A DNA stretch of 64,000 bases, taken from assembly GCF_910591885.1 (NCBI RefSeq), contig NC_063277.1:10974001-11038000 (forward strand), given 5' to 3'. The stretch is from Bombus terrestris. Lineage: Eukaryota; Arthropoda; Insecta; Hymenoptera; Apidae. This document shows positions 10,594 through 23,000 of this stretch, one piece after another. The translations under genes were made by a program, and so were the position numbers. The number at the start of each line of letters is the position of its first letter. The stretch's first letter is position 1. A model generated the notes under the pieces. It ran no database searches and was not told where the DNA came from. It saw only the letters and a program-made list of their open reading frames with translations.

Positions 10594-12783
10594 TATTCTC
10601 GATATATCGTGAAAAAAGTATGAAGAGGGTGTAAGTGGATGAGAATTCCGGATGATTGATGGCGCGAGATATCATCGTATTCGTACATTATGTTTGCATT
10701 ACCGTGCCAATTACGTATATTTCGAGCGCCAGGCTCGTTCCTCGATAAAACGCGAGAAATATACATGTTAGTAATATTGGATAACGGAAGATGTGGTAGT
10801 TGAATAAATCCGAGAGAAATTTATTGACTTTCCATCAATATCATTATTCATTATAGAAAATCATGTTATTATGAACATATCAAATGGAATATAGATGGTG
10901 ATTTGTCTTACCTATCGAATATCGTTATTATCCTTTTCTCAATTCTCTCAGAAACGTTGTATCTATATCCTTATTTGCTTAAAAATGTACGATCAAAATC
11001 GGGATATACTATAAACAACAAAAGAAATATCGAAAATTAAGTGTTCCCTTTAAACAACTACAAATGCAAGAATCAAGATAGAAACATAAATCAATTCATT
11101 ATTTGCCTTCTATAATCTTTCTAAATTTATAGAAACCCAAACAATAGTGTCTTTTTGGCTTTTAGTGTGTTTCGATCATTGTTTCTCGGGGGCTTCGTCA
11201 ATAATATCGAAATTCTTATAAAAATGCAAAAAAGAAATCACTATTTATCGTAGATGGCCTGATTTGTTTGCATGTACAAGCACACATTGAATTTAATCCT
11301 ATCGTCGATTACATGATACTTAATCATTTGGATAAAGAAGAAGAAGAAGAGAAAGAGGTTGTAAGACACACGCAAACAATCATTGCATTACTCTTGTAAC
11401 GACATGGTCAATTCAAAGGTAAAACGCTTTTCAGGTATGTACTACGGAAGGAACTGCGAAATTGCCTTCCTCCTAGACAGTTCTGTGTCACGAACTACCA
11501 TTATCTCGTTCCGATAAGTCTACGAAATTCACGAAGCCACTTTCGCAATGGGAAGTTCTCTTCCTTATCATTCGCGAAGCATCGTTGTTGATTAATGAAA
11601 CCAGTCATGTCCAGTTACCAGGTATTTTTATCTTATATAGTCGAATTAACCTCTTGAAAGAAGTTATGTTTTTTGTTGCTGCAATATATCCATCTGATTT
11701 TTTCTAATTAGTCTTTTCAATTAGCGACACATTTATGGGAATGATTTTGATAATTCGATAACTAAATAAGTAAAAATGGACATAATAGACGTAATGTTAC
11801 AAATTGTCAGTCAAATTTCTCGAGATCTCGGATTTATCTTCGAAACTAAAAATTAAAAACGAAGGATTTTAAGCAGATATAGTTATAATAAAAGTAGTAA
11901 ACATTAATTAATGCGTTGAATGATCATCAGTGATTCACGTTTTACTACAATTTTTAAACTGATTGAAATAACACAAAGTTCATGGACCGAAAGATTTTCA
12001 ACAATGTAAGTCACTTAAATAACATTCTCGTAGAAAGGATGCACAAATGCGAAGTAAGATTTTGCAAAAGGTAAATGTCACGGTGTAATATGTCCCGATT
12101 TATGGCGGCTGCCAGAGATAAATATATGAAACTCGTGTGACAGTTAACAGTTTGTTAAACAACAAATCATTTACGTTAGAAACGAGAAATATTTGTCTTC
12201 TTTCGGACAAGCAAGCCACGAAATTGAACCATTAGGAACGTATTTACGAGCGTACACAGTAATATATTCAGTTTCGCAGCACAATGGACCAACACACTGG
12301 AAAACGTGAACTGAGTAAACATCTCGAGCAATGTGCCGGGCGACTCGCATGATCGCCGACTCTGAATACGTCGGTACACGTTCGATGAAACCACGATCAA
12401 TCAAGATGTAGAATGGTGCAGATCAGTGTTTCGCTTGCGACGCAACGGGACGGGGACTTTGGGATTTCGCGTGACGGGTAACTTTGTTTCACTAAGTAGG
12501 CGTGAGTGCACTCCAGGGACAGAAGTACGGAGAGACTGAGAGAATCGACGACAACGAGGACGTCGACGAGCCGTGCGCGAGGAAAGCAGAGGGGTCGGCC
12601 ACGTCAACGACAAAGCCAACCACCACGTAACCGGAAAAGCTTTACAGTCGCGTCGTTGGTCCTTTCACGGAACGAAACTACGGTTCGGAATACGTGAACG
12701 CTAGAAGATGAATGGAACTGTTGGATGTCCAACCCTTCTTGTTTCAAGAAACTAGTCTTCCCTTAGATTGTCACATTTTGCAC
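10594..12783. other. Non-coding stretch, GC-richer near its end
   Basis: From 10594 to about 12160 the sequence is AT-rich with no frame worth naming. A short GAA-rich run lies at 11338-11356. The part 12410-12700 is CpG-rich and carries opposing frames at 12401-12619 and 12506-12697, both arginine-rich with no domain, the usual look of chance frames in CpG-rich DNA. No gene is supportable. Confidence 0.55.
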
Positions 12784-13010
12784 CAATATAAATTTCCATG
12801 TGGCGCTTCGTATTTAATAAAAGTATTTTGTCAAGATATGAAACAATAAGAGGATGGTTTTATTACAAAAATCTGGTCATCTTCTTTGACTATCAAATTT
12901 TACAGCAATATAAGCTTGTACCATAATTCCATACTTGTTTTATATCTAGGGATAAATCTTGGAAAGATGTGGAACGATAAGATGGTTTTGTTCCAACGAA
13001 GATATTACAA
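12784..13010. repeat. Diverged tandem duplication, two units of about 125 bp
   Basis: Two successive blocks share the same order of motifs. CAATATAA occurs at 12784 and again at 12906 (122 bp apart), and an AATAAGAGGATGGTTTT or GATAAGATGGTTTT string follows at 12853 and 12981 (128 bp apart). In between, an AAGATATGAAACAATAAG string in the first unit matches AAGATGTGGAACGATAAG in the second. The identity is moderate and needs small gaps, so the duplication is old. There is no coding sequence in it. Confidence 0.5.
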
Positions 13011-13843
13011 AATATTCGCAATCAAATAAAAAAACCGTTTTGGTTCCATGGAACTGATTATTGGTGTTTAAAATTGCTTGTTCTTTCTTGATAATCCGTA
13101 TATAAATTTCATCTGTTTAAATCTAGATACATAATAATAATAAGTAGCATGATGCCACAAAATATGAATATGACACTTAACAACGGAGGCTTTGATTCCT
13201 AATCTGTGCGAATTAATCCAAAAATCTACATTTGGAAGACGGAAATGCATTCTAAAGGGCTCGCAAACGTTATGGTATCAACGTATTCACCGACATTTCT
13301 GGACTGCATAATTTATCATACGGTCAGGTACCTTTCACACGGAATCCTCCTCATAAGATAAATTGATGTTGAAGGATTGTATGTGAAGCATATGCACTAA
13401 CGTGCATTTTGAGAATTCCTGAATATCTACTAGTAAAACATTCTACTAGTGAACAGTCAGTTACATGAGAAATCGTTATGGTCTTGATTGTCCTGTAGAA
13501 TATTTGTCTACTGAATTTCAGAGTCTGAGATAAGTATAATTCTCTCCTTGGAAACGAAAAACTGTTTGCTTTAATTTTTATTATATATGATATTCTCTAC
13601 AATATGTATATTGATTTAGTATTTACGTATCTACATTAAGAAAATGTACGACTACATCTAACTTAAGATTTCAATCGAATATTTTCTTCTTTTCTTTATA
13701 CACAGCGATTACAAGATGTACAATATTCGCGCATCAATGTATTTACTGTATCATTTATACACCAATTAATTATAATAGTAAGTTTTGTATCATTTAGCAG
13801 AAATTTTATATAATTAGAAAAATTTAATACTATATAAACTACT
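13011..13843. other. AT-rich non-coding stretch before the heptamer array
   Basis: No gene is supportable. Short direct repeats occur, such as CTACTAGT twice at about 13429-13451. The string TAATACTATATAAA at 13825-13838 occurs again after the array at 14167-14180 and probably represents the unexpanded precursor sequence. Confidence 0.5.
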
Positions 13844-14156
13844 ACTATATACTATATACTATATACTATATACTATATACTATATACTATATACTATATA
13901 CTATATACTATATACTATATACTATATACTATATACTATATACTATATACTATATACTATATACTATATACTATATACTATATACTATATACTATATACT
14001 ATATACTATATACTATATACTATATACTATATACTATATACTATATACTATATACTATATACTATATACTATATACTATATACTATATACTATATACTAT
14101 ATACTATATACTATATACTATATACTATATACTATATACTATATACTATACTATAT
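13844..14156. repeat. Heptanucleotide satellite (ACTATAT)n, about 44 copies
   Basis: A near-perfect tandem array with period 7 bp runs for about 313 bp. The only irregularity I see is near the 3' end (about 14144-14150), where a unit is shortened by two bases. The uniformity suggests recent expansion and probable length polymorphism. Because seven is not a multiple of three, all three plus-strand frames read the same cycle (T-I-Y-Y-I-L-Y) and contain no stop, while the minus strand meets TAG repeatedly. With no ATG and no context, I do not treat it as coding. It is flanked by the direct repeat TAATACTATATAAA. Confidence 0.97.
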
Positions 14157-14236
14157 ATTGTATATATAATACTATATAAAAATTTAATATTGCATTAGCA
14201 AACAAAGATATGTGTTATTACATTTTGTAGCCACTG
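14157..14236. mobile_element. Possible right end of a Tc1-like MITE beside the array
   Basis: The segment ends in TTTTGTAGCCACTG (14223-14236) followed by TA, against TTTCGTGAGACACTG followed by TA in the copy ending at 9594. Just inside is GTGTTATTACATTTT, which resembles GTGTTCGGACATTTT at the same place in the copy ending at 26015. No left end was found on the far side of the heptamer array. If the call is right, the array lies within or next to the element and may have grown from its AT-rich interior. This is a one-ended match and could be chance. Confidence 0.4.
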
Positions 14237-14238
14237 TA

Positions 14239-15439
14239 TATCCAACGATTACTTTGATATAAAAATCGAGTGCTAAATCGAGATAAAAATAACATTAACT
14301 TTGACACAAAATATCAGCTGTCCTTTGTTGCACACTATATGGATAATGTTATCAAGATAATGAAGCTTTACTAACTACATCTTTAAGTTAACCCTACGCT
14401 CCCCTTTAAACAGTAGTCCATTTTTGTAACGAAAATGATGCTCGCCGTGCAACACATTTTCTGCACCGTACACTATCGATAAGCGTAGGAAAGAAGGCTA
14501 ACGAGTGCCTGTCACAGGGGTGACTTTTGCGAGCATTCGCCATTATACTTTTCCTCGATACAGAAGAGGCTACCCAGTTATAGCGGGTGTTCTATTCTCG
14601 ACGAAAACATTTGGTGTGTACAATTGCACCACGGAGGCCGATATTCAGCACACTCCACTGAATTCCTCTCAAGTGGTTTCCAAAACAATCGAGACGAAGA
14701 CAAATATCGATTCGATATGATATACTGACACGAAGTTTTCATTTAATAGCGGGTTGCTTTATGCTTGTGTAATTTCTATATTTCATAGCCTCGTATACTT
14801 TAAATATCATTAAATTTTTCATTGCAATTCTACGATAGTAATGTGTTCGGTGATACGAGCCTCTCAGAAGTCAAACTGATTGACTCAACATTTAGTCAAA
14901 TTCTCAATAGTATTACATAAGTAATTAATGATTACGAAGCTCGTTATCTAAATTACGTAAGCTGTCGACGATCCACTTTTATGTTATTTTTATAGTTTTA
15001 TATAACTGTTATATAATCTTTACTGAAAAATAACATAGAATCTAGTAAAGACGTCGATAATTTTTCTCGATTCCAAGCTTTTCCATTATTTCGAAGACCT
15101 GCGACATCATAAAGCAACCAGTTTCTTCGCGAGAAGTTAAACAGCGAAAGAAACACGCCGGCAAATCCAAAGGATAAAACGTTCCTTCAAAACGAAATAA
15201 ATCAACCGGGTAGAAACTCGGGATGAATTTAAGATCGTTTCAGAAATTCGACACGTGAAAGCAAACAATACCAGACAAGAGCTCGTGACCAGCAGTTGAA
15301 CCGTCAAACGAAATCAAACAGAAACGACTTGGCAAAAGCGATAACTGTTCGAACGACAGATTCACGGGGAGACGAATACAACGCACTTGAAACGAACAAA
15401 GTTCAAGAATGCCACTCGAGGGTGAATAACGTTACGAAT
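14239..15439. other. AT-rich non-coding stretch
   Basis: No gene is supportable. A 71-codon frame at 14505-14720 has no recognisable domain. The region grades into the GC-rich island that follows. Confidence 0.5.
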
Positions 15440-15950
15440 ATATTCTATGCAACCATAACAGGCAAACGCACAGGGAGGGTGTATCCTGGCGGTGAAATTC
15501 AGGGCCCGATTAGAAGTGGCAGCCCTCGACACTTTCTTCCGTGGTACTCGAAGGCTCTTTGGGGGGTGAAAGCCAGCCGACCGAGTGCACGCGTAGTTTC
15601 TATCGGCAGAATGCAACGACGAATGCTTTTGAACGGCAATCGGTATACTCTTTTCAGGCAACCTCGCGTGTGCTTTACATTCGATTCTGTTCGCAAATGG
15701 TTGCTACCCTTACGACCGCATCCACCCTCCGCCTCCCCTCCCACAAATCAGTGGAGCTGAGCTCCCTTCCGATCTGCTGCTCGTGTCCTATCACGAGCTA
15801 GACGGTTTGCCTCTTTGGAGACAGGCGTCGACAATTTTTTCGAGCTAGCAACCCCTGACCACCCCTTTTTCTCGTTTGACGAATCGATGAATTCCCGGCT
15901 CGAGACTTTACAAGCTTCGACATGGCGTCGTTTAACGTATGCTTGCACGG
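15440..15950. other. GC-rich island with overlapping open frames
   Basis: Several 60-base rows here are 50-63% G+C, far above the window background. A 154-codon plus frame (15296-15760), an 86-codon plus frame (15541-15801) and minus frames (15362-15661, 15499-15744, 15748-15948) overlap. None shows a domain, and long frames on both strands at once are what GC-rich DNA gives by chance. It could be an unrecognised exon, a promoter region or a non-coding transcript. I cannot choose among these. Confidence 0.3.
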
Positions 15951-18900
15951 GAAATATGCTCAGACAGGAAAGTTAGGTCGCGTCGGTGAAACGTGAAATA
16001 TCGCTGCGTTTCATCCATCGCAGCCTTCTTTCTCTTTTCTTCGTTCGTGTGAAAGAAGAGGCGCAAAGAAAGTTACGTACTTTGAACGATGGTTACTTCT
16101 AAAGGTAACGAAAGGTAACGTGAACGTTTGATCGATTGAAATTTATCAATGCTTTTTGTTCGCCGACAGTTTTTTAGGATTGCGAATTTAGCAAGGCCTC
16201 GATTCTTGCTGCAATTTGTTTAAGTAACGAAATCGCAAGCGAATCGTAAAACAAGCGACGTTTCAATTTCGTGGATAATTCTTTCCCGGTTTTTATTCTT
16301 ATCGATGAAGATTTCAAGGATTCGAAATGAAGAACGAATACTTGTATAACGTAGCAGAGACATCGACGGACGATGAAATGATATGAAAAGTTCATGGAGT
16401 TTGATGCTTTTTACGTCCACCGTAGATCTAGATATATTACAATAAAGAAATTAACGAGGTAAAAATATTAGAACCCCTTCAAGCACTTTCAGATAGAGTA
16501 AATAATACCTTTAACGAGCAAGAAACAGAAGTAGAAGCGTAATAACTATCGCATCGACTACATCGCTAATTAATCTTAAATATCATTAAAAGTCGACGTT
16601 TGCCGACGTGATTTAGGATTTCACGAGTAAATTAAAACCCGATCGAATAGCACGGTAGAGCAGCATGGTAAATGTCGAGTGTCGTTAATCAAATACCCTC
16701 TTCAACGCGTTTTCATAACGAGTTCTCGACAATTCCCCGTCTCGATATCCGGTCGCGTAAAATCGGTCCGACTGAACAGGTATCGTGTTATATCTCGAGG
16801 GTGGCTTTGGTCGCGATGTCGAGCTGTTTATGCGAAACGACGAAAACAGAAACACGAATTATTTTCACCAGAAAGACCCTTCTAAACCTGGCTTATTGCA
16901 ACAGCATCAACTACGATAAGTACGCTTTTGCGAGCTGTTTGAGAAAAACGAAACGAATAACGGGCGAAGCAAGGAAATCCGAGACGTCGATAGTAGCTCA
17001 AAGAGAATATAAAACGATATCAAGTGAAAACGAAATCGCAGGAGAAGTGGGTATATAGAAATATTTATGAATGGAACTATAAACGCGAAAACATCGAATA
17101 TTATGCAATGTACAGCATTTTGTAAAACACTTAGATCATTATATCAGCTTTCTACGTCTAATATTCGTATCACGTTATATCACTGAAAATATTTATGGAG
17201 CCTTTGATACAATAAAAATATGGGCAAAAGCTTTCATAAAATATAGACAATACGCATTTATAGAAATTTTCAAACCATCGACTTCATACATATCGCGTAG
17301 CTATAAATGACAATAATTTTGACAATAGACTTGCCAACAATTTATGTAAAATAATTAACGAAAGTCTATAATAGATATTATCATAGATCTATAATAGTCC
17401 AACAGTCAGTAAGAATCTTAACTATATAATCTGGTAGTTTCTTCTATCTCATGAAAAACCCTTTTGCCATTTACATCTCGTTATGGAGCAGAAATCATGG
17501 TGGAAAAAGCAGATAGTGACGAATATCTAGTGTATGAGCGTGAGATACCTAAGCTTACATAAATGTATGAGCTGATTGAAGATCGCGAGAAATATTCCGT
17601 AGCGTGCAGAAATTTCCATCGATTCGTCGCGTTGACGATTCCGTACGATCCTTCTACTGAGATATCTTTGACACTTCGGACAAGCTGTGCGAACCAAGGA
17701 GCAAGGTGACGCGAAATTTCCTCCATGGAAATCAACTTTGCCGTGGCAGGTGCACGAGACCGTGTTCGCTACCTCTTTGTGTGTGGCGCCACCACCAAAA
17801 GCTCTCGAACGTGCATTTGTCACGAACGACCGTGTGAACACGGACGATAGAAAACAATTGTCGAGACGTCGGTTTTCCTCGTGCCAGAATAAAAGACCGT
17901 CCGGAATTTTGTCTTTTCTACCGAAAGATTCTTTTCTTTTTGCCTCGCTTCAGTCGATGCTTTGTTACTGTTATTTCAATGTTCCTGTGGACAAGCAACT
18001 TTTAGCTAAAAATAGCTTTTATCGATTGTAGGTCGAATAAGTAAAATTGGAAAAGTTCCTACTAATCAACATGTCTCTTGCTGTGAGTTCTGATTTATTG
18101 TTATAGTATAATTAACTTTTCCTTCATATCGATTGTATAAAATGGAACGGAATTTATAGTATCGAACTTGCACATGCTCTAACTTGCAAAAGTAAAACGA
18201 AAAAATACCTATGAAATACATTGGAAATATTGGGAACCGTATCGTTAAATATTAAATAAAAAATGAATATTTAAAAACATTAAGACGTATCTATCAAACG
18301 ACGTTTGTACACAGCAACATATTATAAATCATAATCTTTCCCATTGATTCAGGAACTAGTATTATCACAAAAAATTCAAATACCTCAACCGATGATACAA
18401 AATATTTAAAAAATATCTTTTACGGAAGATTATAAATCTGTGTTAATCTCAAAAAATTTTTCAATAATTTGAAAAGATTCATGATTTCGTTTGAATTAAC
18501 GTGTTTCAATCAAATATATGCATCAAAGGTAGCATTTATCGCAAAGCGAAATGTAAAGGTTTGGGATGAGTGTGTTTCGTTAGGTACACCAATATGGTTG
18601 TTCAATTGATTTTGCGGCTTTGGTAAATTAGCCAATCAACTGATTTCTCAGTTAATTCTGGACCATACAGGTAACGAGCCGACACGCAGGTACGCCGATG
18701 TTTAGCACATAAATTACCTCATAGCGTACACCTGCTAGCTCTGGTTACATAGTAAATGAAATGTATCTCACATATGTTCTACTATACCTTTCGAATCTAC
18801 GTGTGAATGCTACTGTTTCCAATGTACCTCATATGCACCAATAAATGATAATTTTACGCGTAAAGCGAATTAGTAATGAAATAGGAAAAGCTGATTTATA

Positions 18901-19037
18901 GCGAAAGACGCGAACAAACTCAATTCAAAACTTCGAACGTAACACGTAACGCAATGTTTTACCAATCAGATTAACCAACAAGAGAACTAACGAGTATTCA
19001 TGAAACAGAATCAAGTACGTTCTTGTCATTTTCACAC
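15951..19037. other. Non-coding stretch
   Basis: No gene is supportable. Frames at 16672-17058 (128 codons, plus), 17527-17841 (minus) and 17687-18031 (plus) lack domains. The last two overlap on opposite strands. GGTAACGAAA-type repeats occur at about 16104-16120. From 18030 to 19000 the DNA is AT-rich and featureless. Confidence 0.5.
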
Positions 19038-19130
19038 AGTGGCTATCAAAATTATTTGCACACACCCTTATTTTCCAATAAACTTTTCAATCAAACGATA
19101 CACTTTAAATTTGTTGTATCAGGTGCTACG
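19038..19130. mobile_element. Probable left end of a related Tc1-like element
   Basis: CAGTGGCTATCAAAATTATT begins at 19038 and continues to CACAC at 19064. Compared with the family terminus built from the copies near 9.2 and 10 kb, about 21 of 27 bases match without gaps. A TTTAAATTTG core lies at 19104-19113, about 66-75 bp inside, where the family has TGAAATTTCA or CGAAATTTCG. The base pair outside is CA, not TA, so one flank base may have mutated. A weak candidate partner end is CTTTCACGGAACTG followed by TA at 19415-19430, which would make the element about 390 bp. I am not sure of that partner. Confidence 0.45.
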
Positions 19131-19689
19131 TCTCATTTTCATAATATCAAATTTTTATCCTCGTATGAAAATACTACTACAATAAATCATATGAAACTTA
19201 ACATACTTGGCTCTAATTAAATATTATATAAATGCAATAATAAATATCCACCGTAAAAAAAAAACTTGTCGAATAGAGTCACTTCCATAGCAAAGGTACT
19301 ACATCCATAAAAAGATCCCAAAATAAATCCAAGCAAACATTTCCAACATCATCGCGTTCCTCCACTTCTCAATTTTTAAAATTTATCGATGCATCTTCCG
19401 ATTTTTCTTATTCCCTTTCACGGAACTGTACAATTTTTCCCCAAATCCGTAGCTGACAGAAAAGATGATATCCTATCCAACAAGATTCCTATATAATTCA
19501 CGAGCATTCTCCACCCTTCAGTCTATCTTATTACACCCTTATCGCAAAATCACATTCTAAATAATAATTAAGGGCGGTTAACGTGCTTGGCCGGTTTACG
19601 ATACAGCAATTCACCTGACTGTTCGATCGACGAATAAATCGCTCGGCTCGTTAGGATCACCTGATACCCAGGCGTTTAATACCTCTCTT
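19131..19689. other. AT-rich non-coding stretch
   Basis: No gene is supportable. An A-run lies at about 19255-19264. A possible MITE right end (CTTTCACGGAACTG then TA) lies at 19415-19430, described under the preceding element. Confidence 0.45.
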
Positions 19690-20010
19690 TACAACCCTTG
19701 CCACGCTAACGAATATCTCTGCCAGAGTCTATCGTCCTTCCAGCTTCGGTCCTCTAGCGTGTACACGCGTGTTCTCCGAATACGCTCCCGAATGTGTATC
19801 AGGCGACGTGCGCACACAAGGGAAAACGGTCGAGGGGCACACGAGCAACAGAAAATCCGCTTACGGAAATGAGGGGTTAGTTTCGAACGTTTCGGCGTGG
19901 ACGATCGTGCCCGTTCTAATTTGGTACACTCGCCGGCATTACGGCAGCGAGAGGAGGAAACGGTACGTAAACCCGTTATACCTGGTGCACCAGCTGGCGT
20001 ATGGAAAAGT
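19690..20010. other. GC-rich island with opposing open frames
   Basis: Rows at 19741-19860 reach 55-60% G+C. A 154-codon minus frame (19689-20153) and an 83-codon plus frame (19769-20020) overlap over the island. The minus frame is rich in arginine, serine and cysteine and has no domain I recognise. Chance is the simplest explanation, and a regulatory island is possible. Confidence 0.3.
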
Positions 20011-23000
20011 AAATAGATAGACAGTACGGCGTAAAATTTGACTAAATTGGAAACTTTTCGTTGGCAGCCAGCTGCCACTGGTCCAATTGCGACTCCTACC
20101 GTACGCGCTCTTTTCGATGACACGGTCAAACTATTAATTATAAATTGGCACACTTGCTCCCGTCTGCGTCCAGCGATTGTTCAACGCCAATCGCGATTAA
20201 TTATAGTGCATTGTAATTGGAAACGAGTTGGCATTTACGGGTAAAATTTGATAGGATTTGCATGGATTATCGATTTCGAGGGTGATCGTGTTTCTGCTGT
20301 TGGGATGTCGCGGTGATTACAGCGAGTATCGATGTTCGAGAATAATGAGATATAAGTGGATTTTTCGTTAAGTATTATAATATTCTGCGATTAAAACAAA
20401 TAATAATTATCGAAATGGTTCTTCGTAGGGTGAATGGTTCTTGTTAGAATGTCGGGATAGATAAGAGTATTGACTGATTGGGCAGAAACCTTTGATTATA
20501 ACATTGTTTTGAATTCTTTACAGATAGTCACGCTTATGTGTATTCATGAAATAAATCCATTTGGAAACTATTTCTCCAAATTTCTCATTTCTACCTACGC
20601 TTTTCTATCGTCTCTTCCATCTCCAAGAAAAAAAAGCCAATCACTTTTTATCAAATATACTTCCATGGAATAATCGATGATGACATTTCATCTTTATAAC
20701 TACATTTAATTGCGTAACTGATTATTCGTTATAAGATTATTCTATGGGCCGTGACACTACTCGCGTCCATCATTTTTCTGACGAACATGAAAACGACGTT
20801 ATGAAAAATGCATACATCGCTCGTTTCTGTTATTCAGTCCGTTGTAAAATCGACTGCCTCTGCAAAATCCATACAAAAAACTGCGATCAAAAATTCCACG
20901 CATAACCGGTCGGCTAGCTACGCTTTCAGTCGACAGGCTGGATAAAGAACGATGTAACGATAAAAAAGAAGTGGAAGAGGGAAAACGAGAAACAGAGAGA
21001 AAAAAAATCGTGGATAGACAAAAAAGAGAAGTAGTTGGGAATGTCATAATTGGATAATCGTCGACGTAGGGAAGCGTGTATCACGATGGCGCTTGGGAAA
21101 TCACCGTTTCGCGACACATGTGACCCGCAAAACGAAGCACGGGACACGCACTAGTCGAGCTTGTTCCAGGCCCTGGTGCTCCCGCGTTTTACGAGCGAAT
21201 GAGGAACGCTCCCTCGAACCTGGATGCCTGAACATGAACCTGCAAAGACCATTGAAACGTTGCCAATAGAACGTTAATCCGGAACGTTCGCTTGTCACTA
21301 GCAATTTACTATGTTTCACCTTCGAGCTACGTGGATCAGTGGTACAGATTTTCCTGACAACGTTCTGCAATAGAGGGTTTCAATGAAAATTCTACCGGGT
21401 ATGCAGAATTGATTCGATCTTAGCCATTCTGCAATTACAGAATATAAATATGTAGGTACTATCAGTGGTTGAAAACAGTAGAAATTTTAATTTAACCATT
21501 TATTGTGTAATAGTCATTCTTTATTGGAAAATCGTACTGTGAGCATGTTTAAAAATATTTAGGGAGATCAATTGTGCTCTCTGCAGTTGTCAATTATAAT
21601 TGATTTAATTGGTTAGTATTTAGAATGTTTTTTAGTAGCTATACATTTCTTCAACTAAATTTCTTTGTTTCAATCTTTTCTCTTTTTAATACATTATTAA
21701 TATTTTTTCTTTTTTTATAAATATCTAAAAATTATGTACTTTCTTGTATTTAATGTTATTGCTTCAGATATTTTGATCTATGTCTATCAAAAAATGAATT
21801 ATATTTGAAGAAACTTAAGATTAATTGTATGATCTCTTAATAATCAACGATTCCAAGACTTTTGCTTCGTTTTACTATTTTATCGTCTTCCTACATGCTT
21901 TCTTCGTTTTGTCCATTTTATCGTATACGTTGAAGATAACATTATCGTTATTAATTTTCTAACTTGCACTGTCAGTAAAATCAATGACAAATAGCAATGT
22001 GATTTTATGAAAACGAATAAACCTAACATTCAAATCGAATATTTTCCTCTTACATTTGGAAAATATGTTTTTATAGTCGCGATAGCTTCATTGGAGTTTC
22101 AAACGCAAATTTTGTTACAGCACGGCCAACTTGCAACAGTTGTTGAACGTTTTTGCATAGAGAATACCATTAAAAGTATGGAACTTCAAAACTATCGTAA
22201 AAGTTAATTAAGGTAGACAAAAAAACGCATTTCTTTTAAAAATATGTACATAATTTTCCAGACAATTGCCCCCATGTTGTAACACTACTTCAGAGGATAA
22301 ATTCACATTATACACAGGAACTTTATCACGATTTTATTCTAAGTTGCAATTTCTGACCATTTTGTTTCTTCACATTTGTCATTTGCTTTCTAATTTGTAC
22401 CAATTTCAATATTTAAACGATCGAACGAGTATTCTGTTATATTCTAGCTCGATAATTATTACAATGCTATTGTCAACAATAATCAAAACTCAGTAATGAA
22501 ATTAATGACCATGCGAAATAAGTTACTTTATTCGTTCTCCAATAATTCTACACTTGAACACTTTTTGCGCGCTATTACTTTGTTTCAATTTTAATAAATT
22601 AGTTCAAAAATTAGTTCAAAACTAAAAGATTAGCAGCTACAATTTGTAATTTCTACGGCAACGAAAGAATTCAAAGAAACTCTAGAAATGACAATTTAAT
22701 CGAAGCGACCGCTTCTTCAAGACTTCTTGATATCTCTCGTTATCGACGAACTTTTAATAACGTTGCGTGTCAAAACGGAAAGACAAGAACGAGGCACAAG
22801 TGGACCATGGAATGTCGTCTGCCAATGGCCATACCAGCGAGATATCGGAAATATCGAAAAGACTTTTCACTCCTTTCCATTCTAGATACCGATAATTTTT
22901 GCAGAATACCAACCTGAGACGCGAGAACTTAATTAAAAAATACTTGAGCACTAGTCATTCTGAAGGAAGTCCGCTCGAGTGTGACGAAGGAAACTCGCCA

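Noticed and set aside
15296..15760. 154-codon plus-strand frame
   Set aside because: Several minus-strand frames overlap it in a GC-rich island, with no domain and no splice or promoter context.
18744..18830. GTTACATAGTAAATGAAAT block similar to the internal MITE block
   Set aside because: The core is incomplete and no terminus with a TA flank lies at the expected distance.
19689..20153. 154-codon minus-strand frame
   Set aside because: The composition is that of a chance frame in CpG-rich DNA. A plus frame overlaps it and no domain is recognisable.
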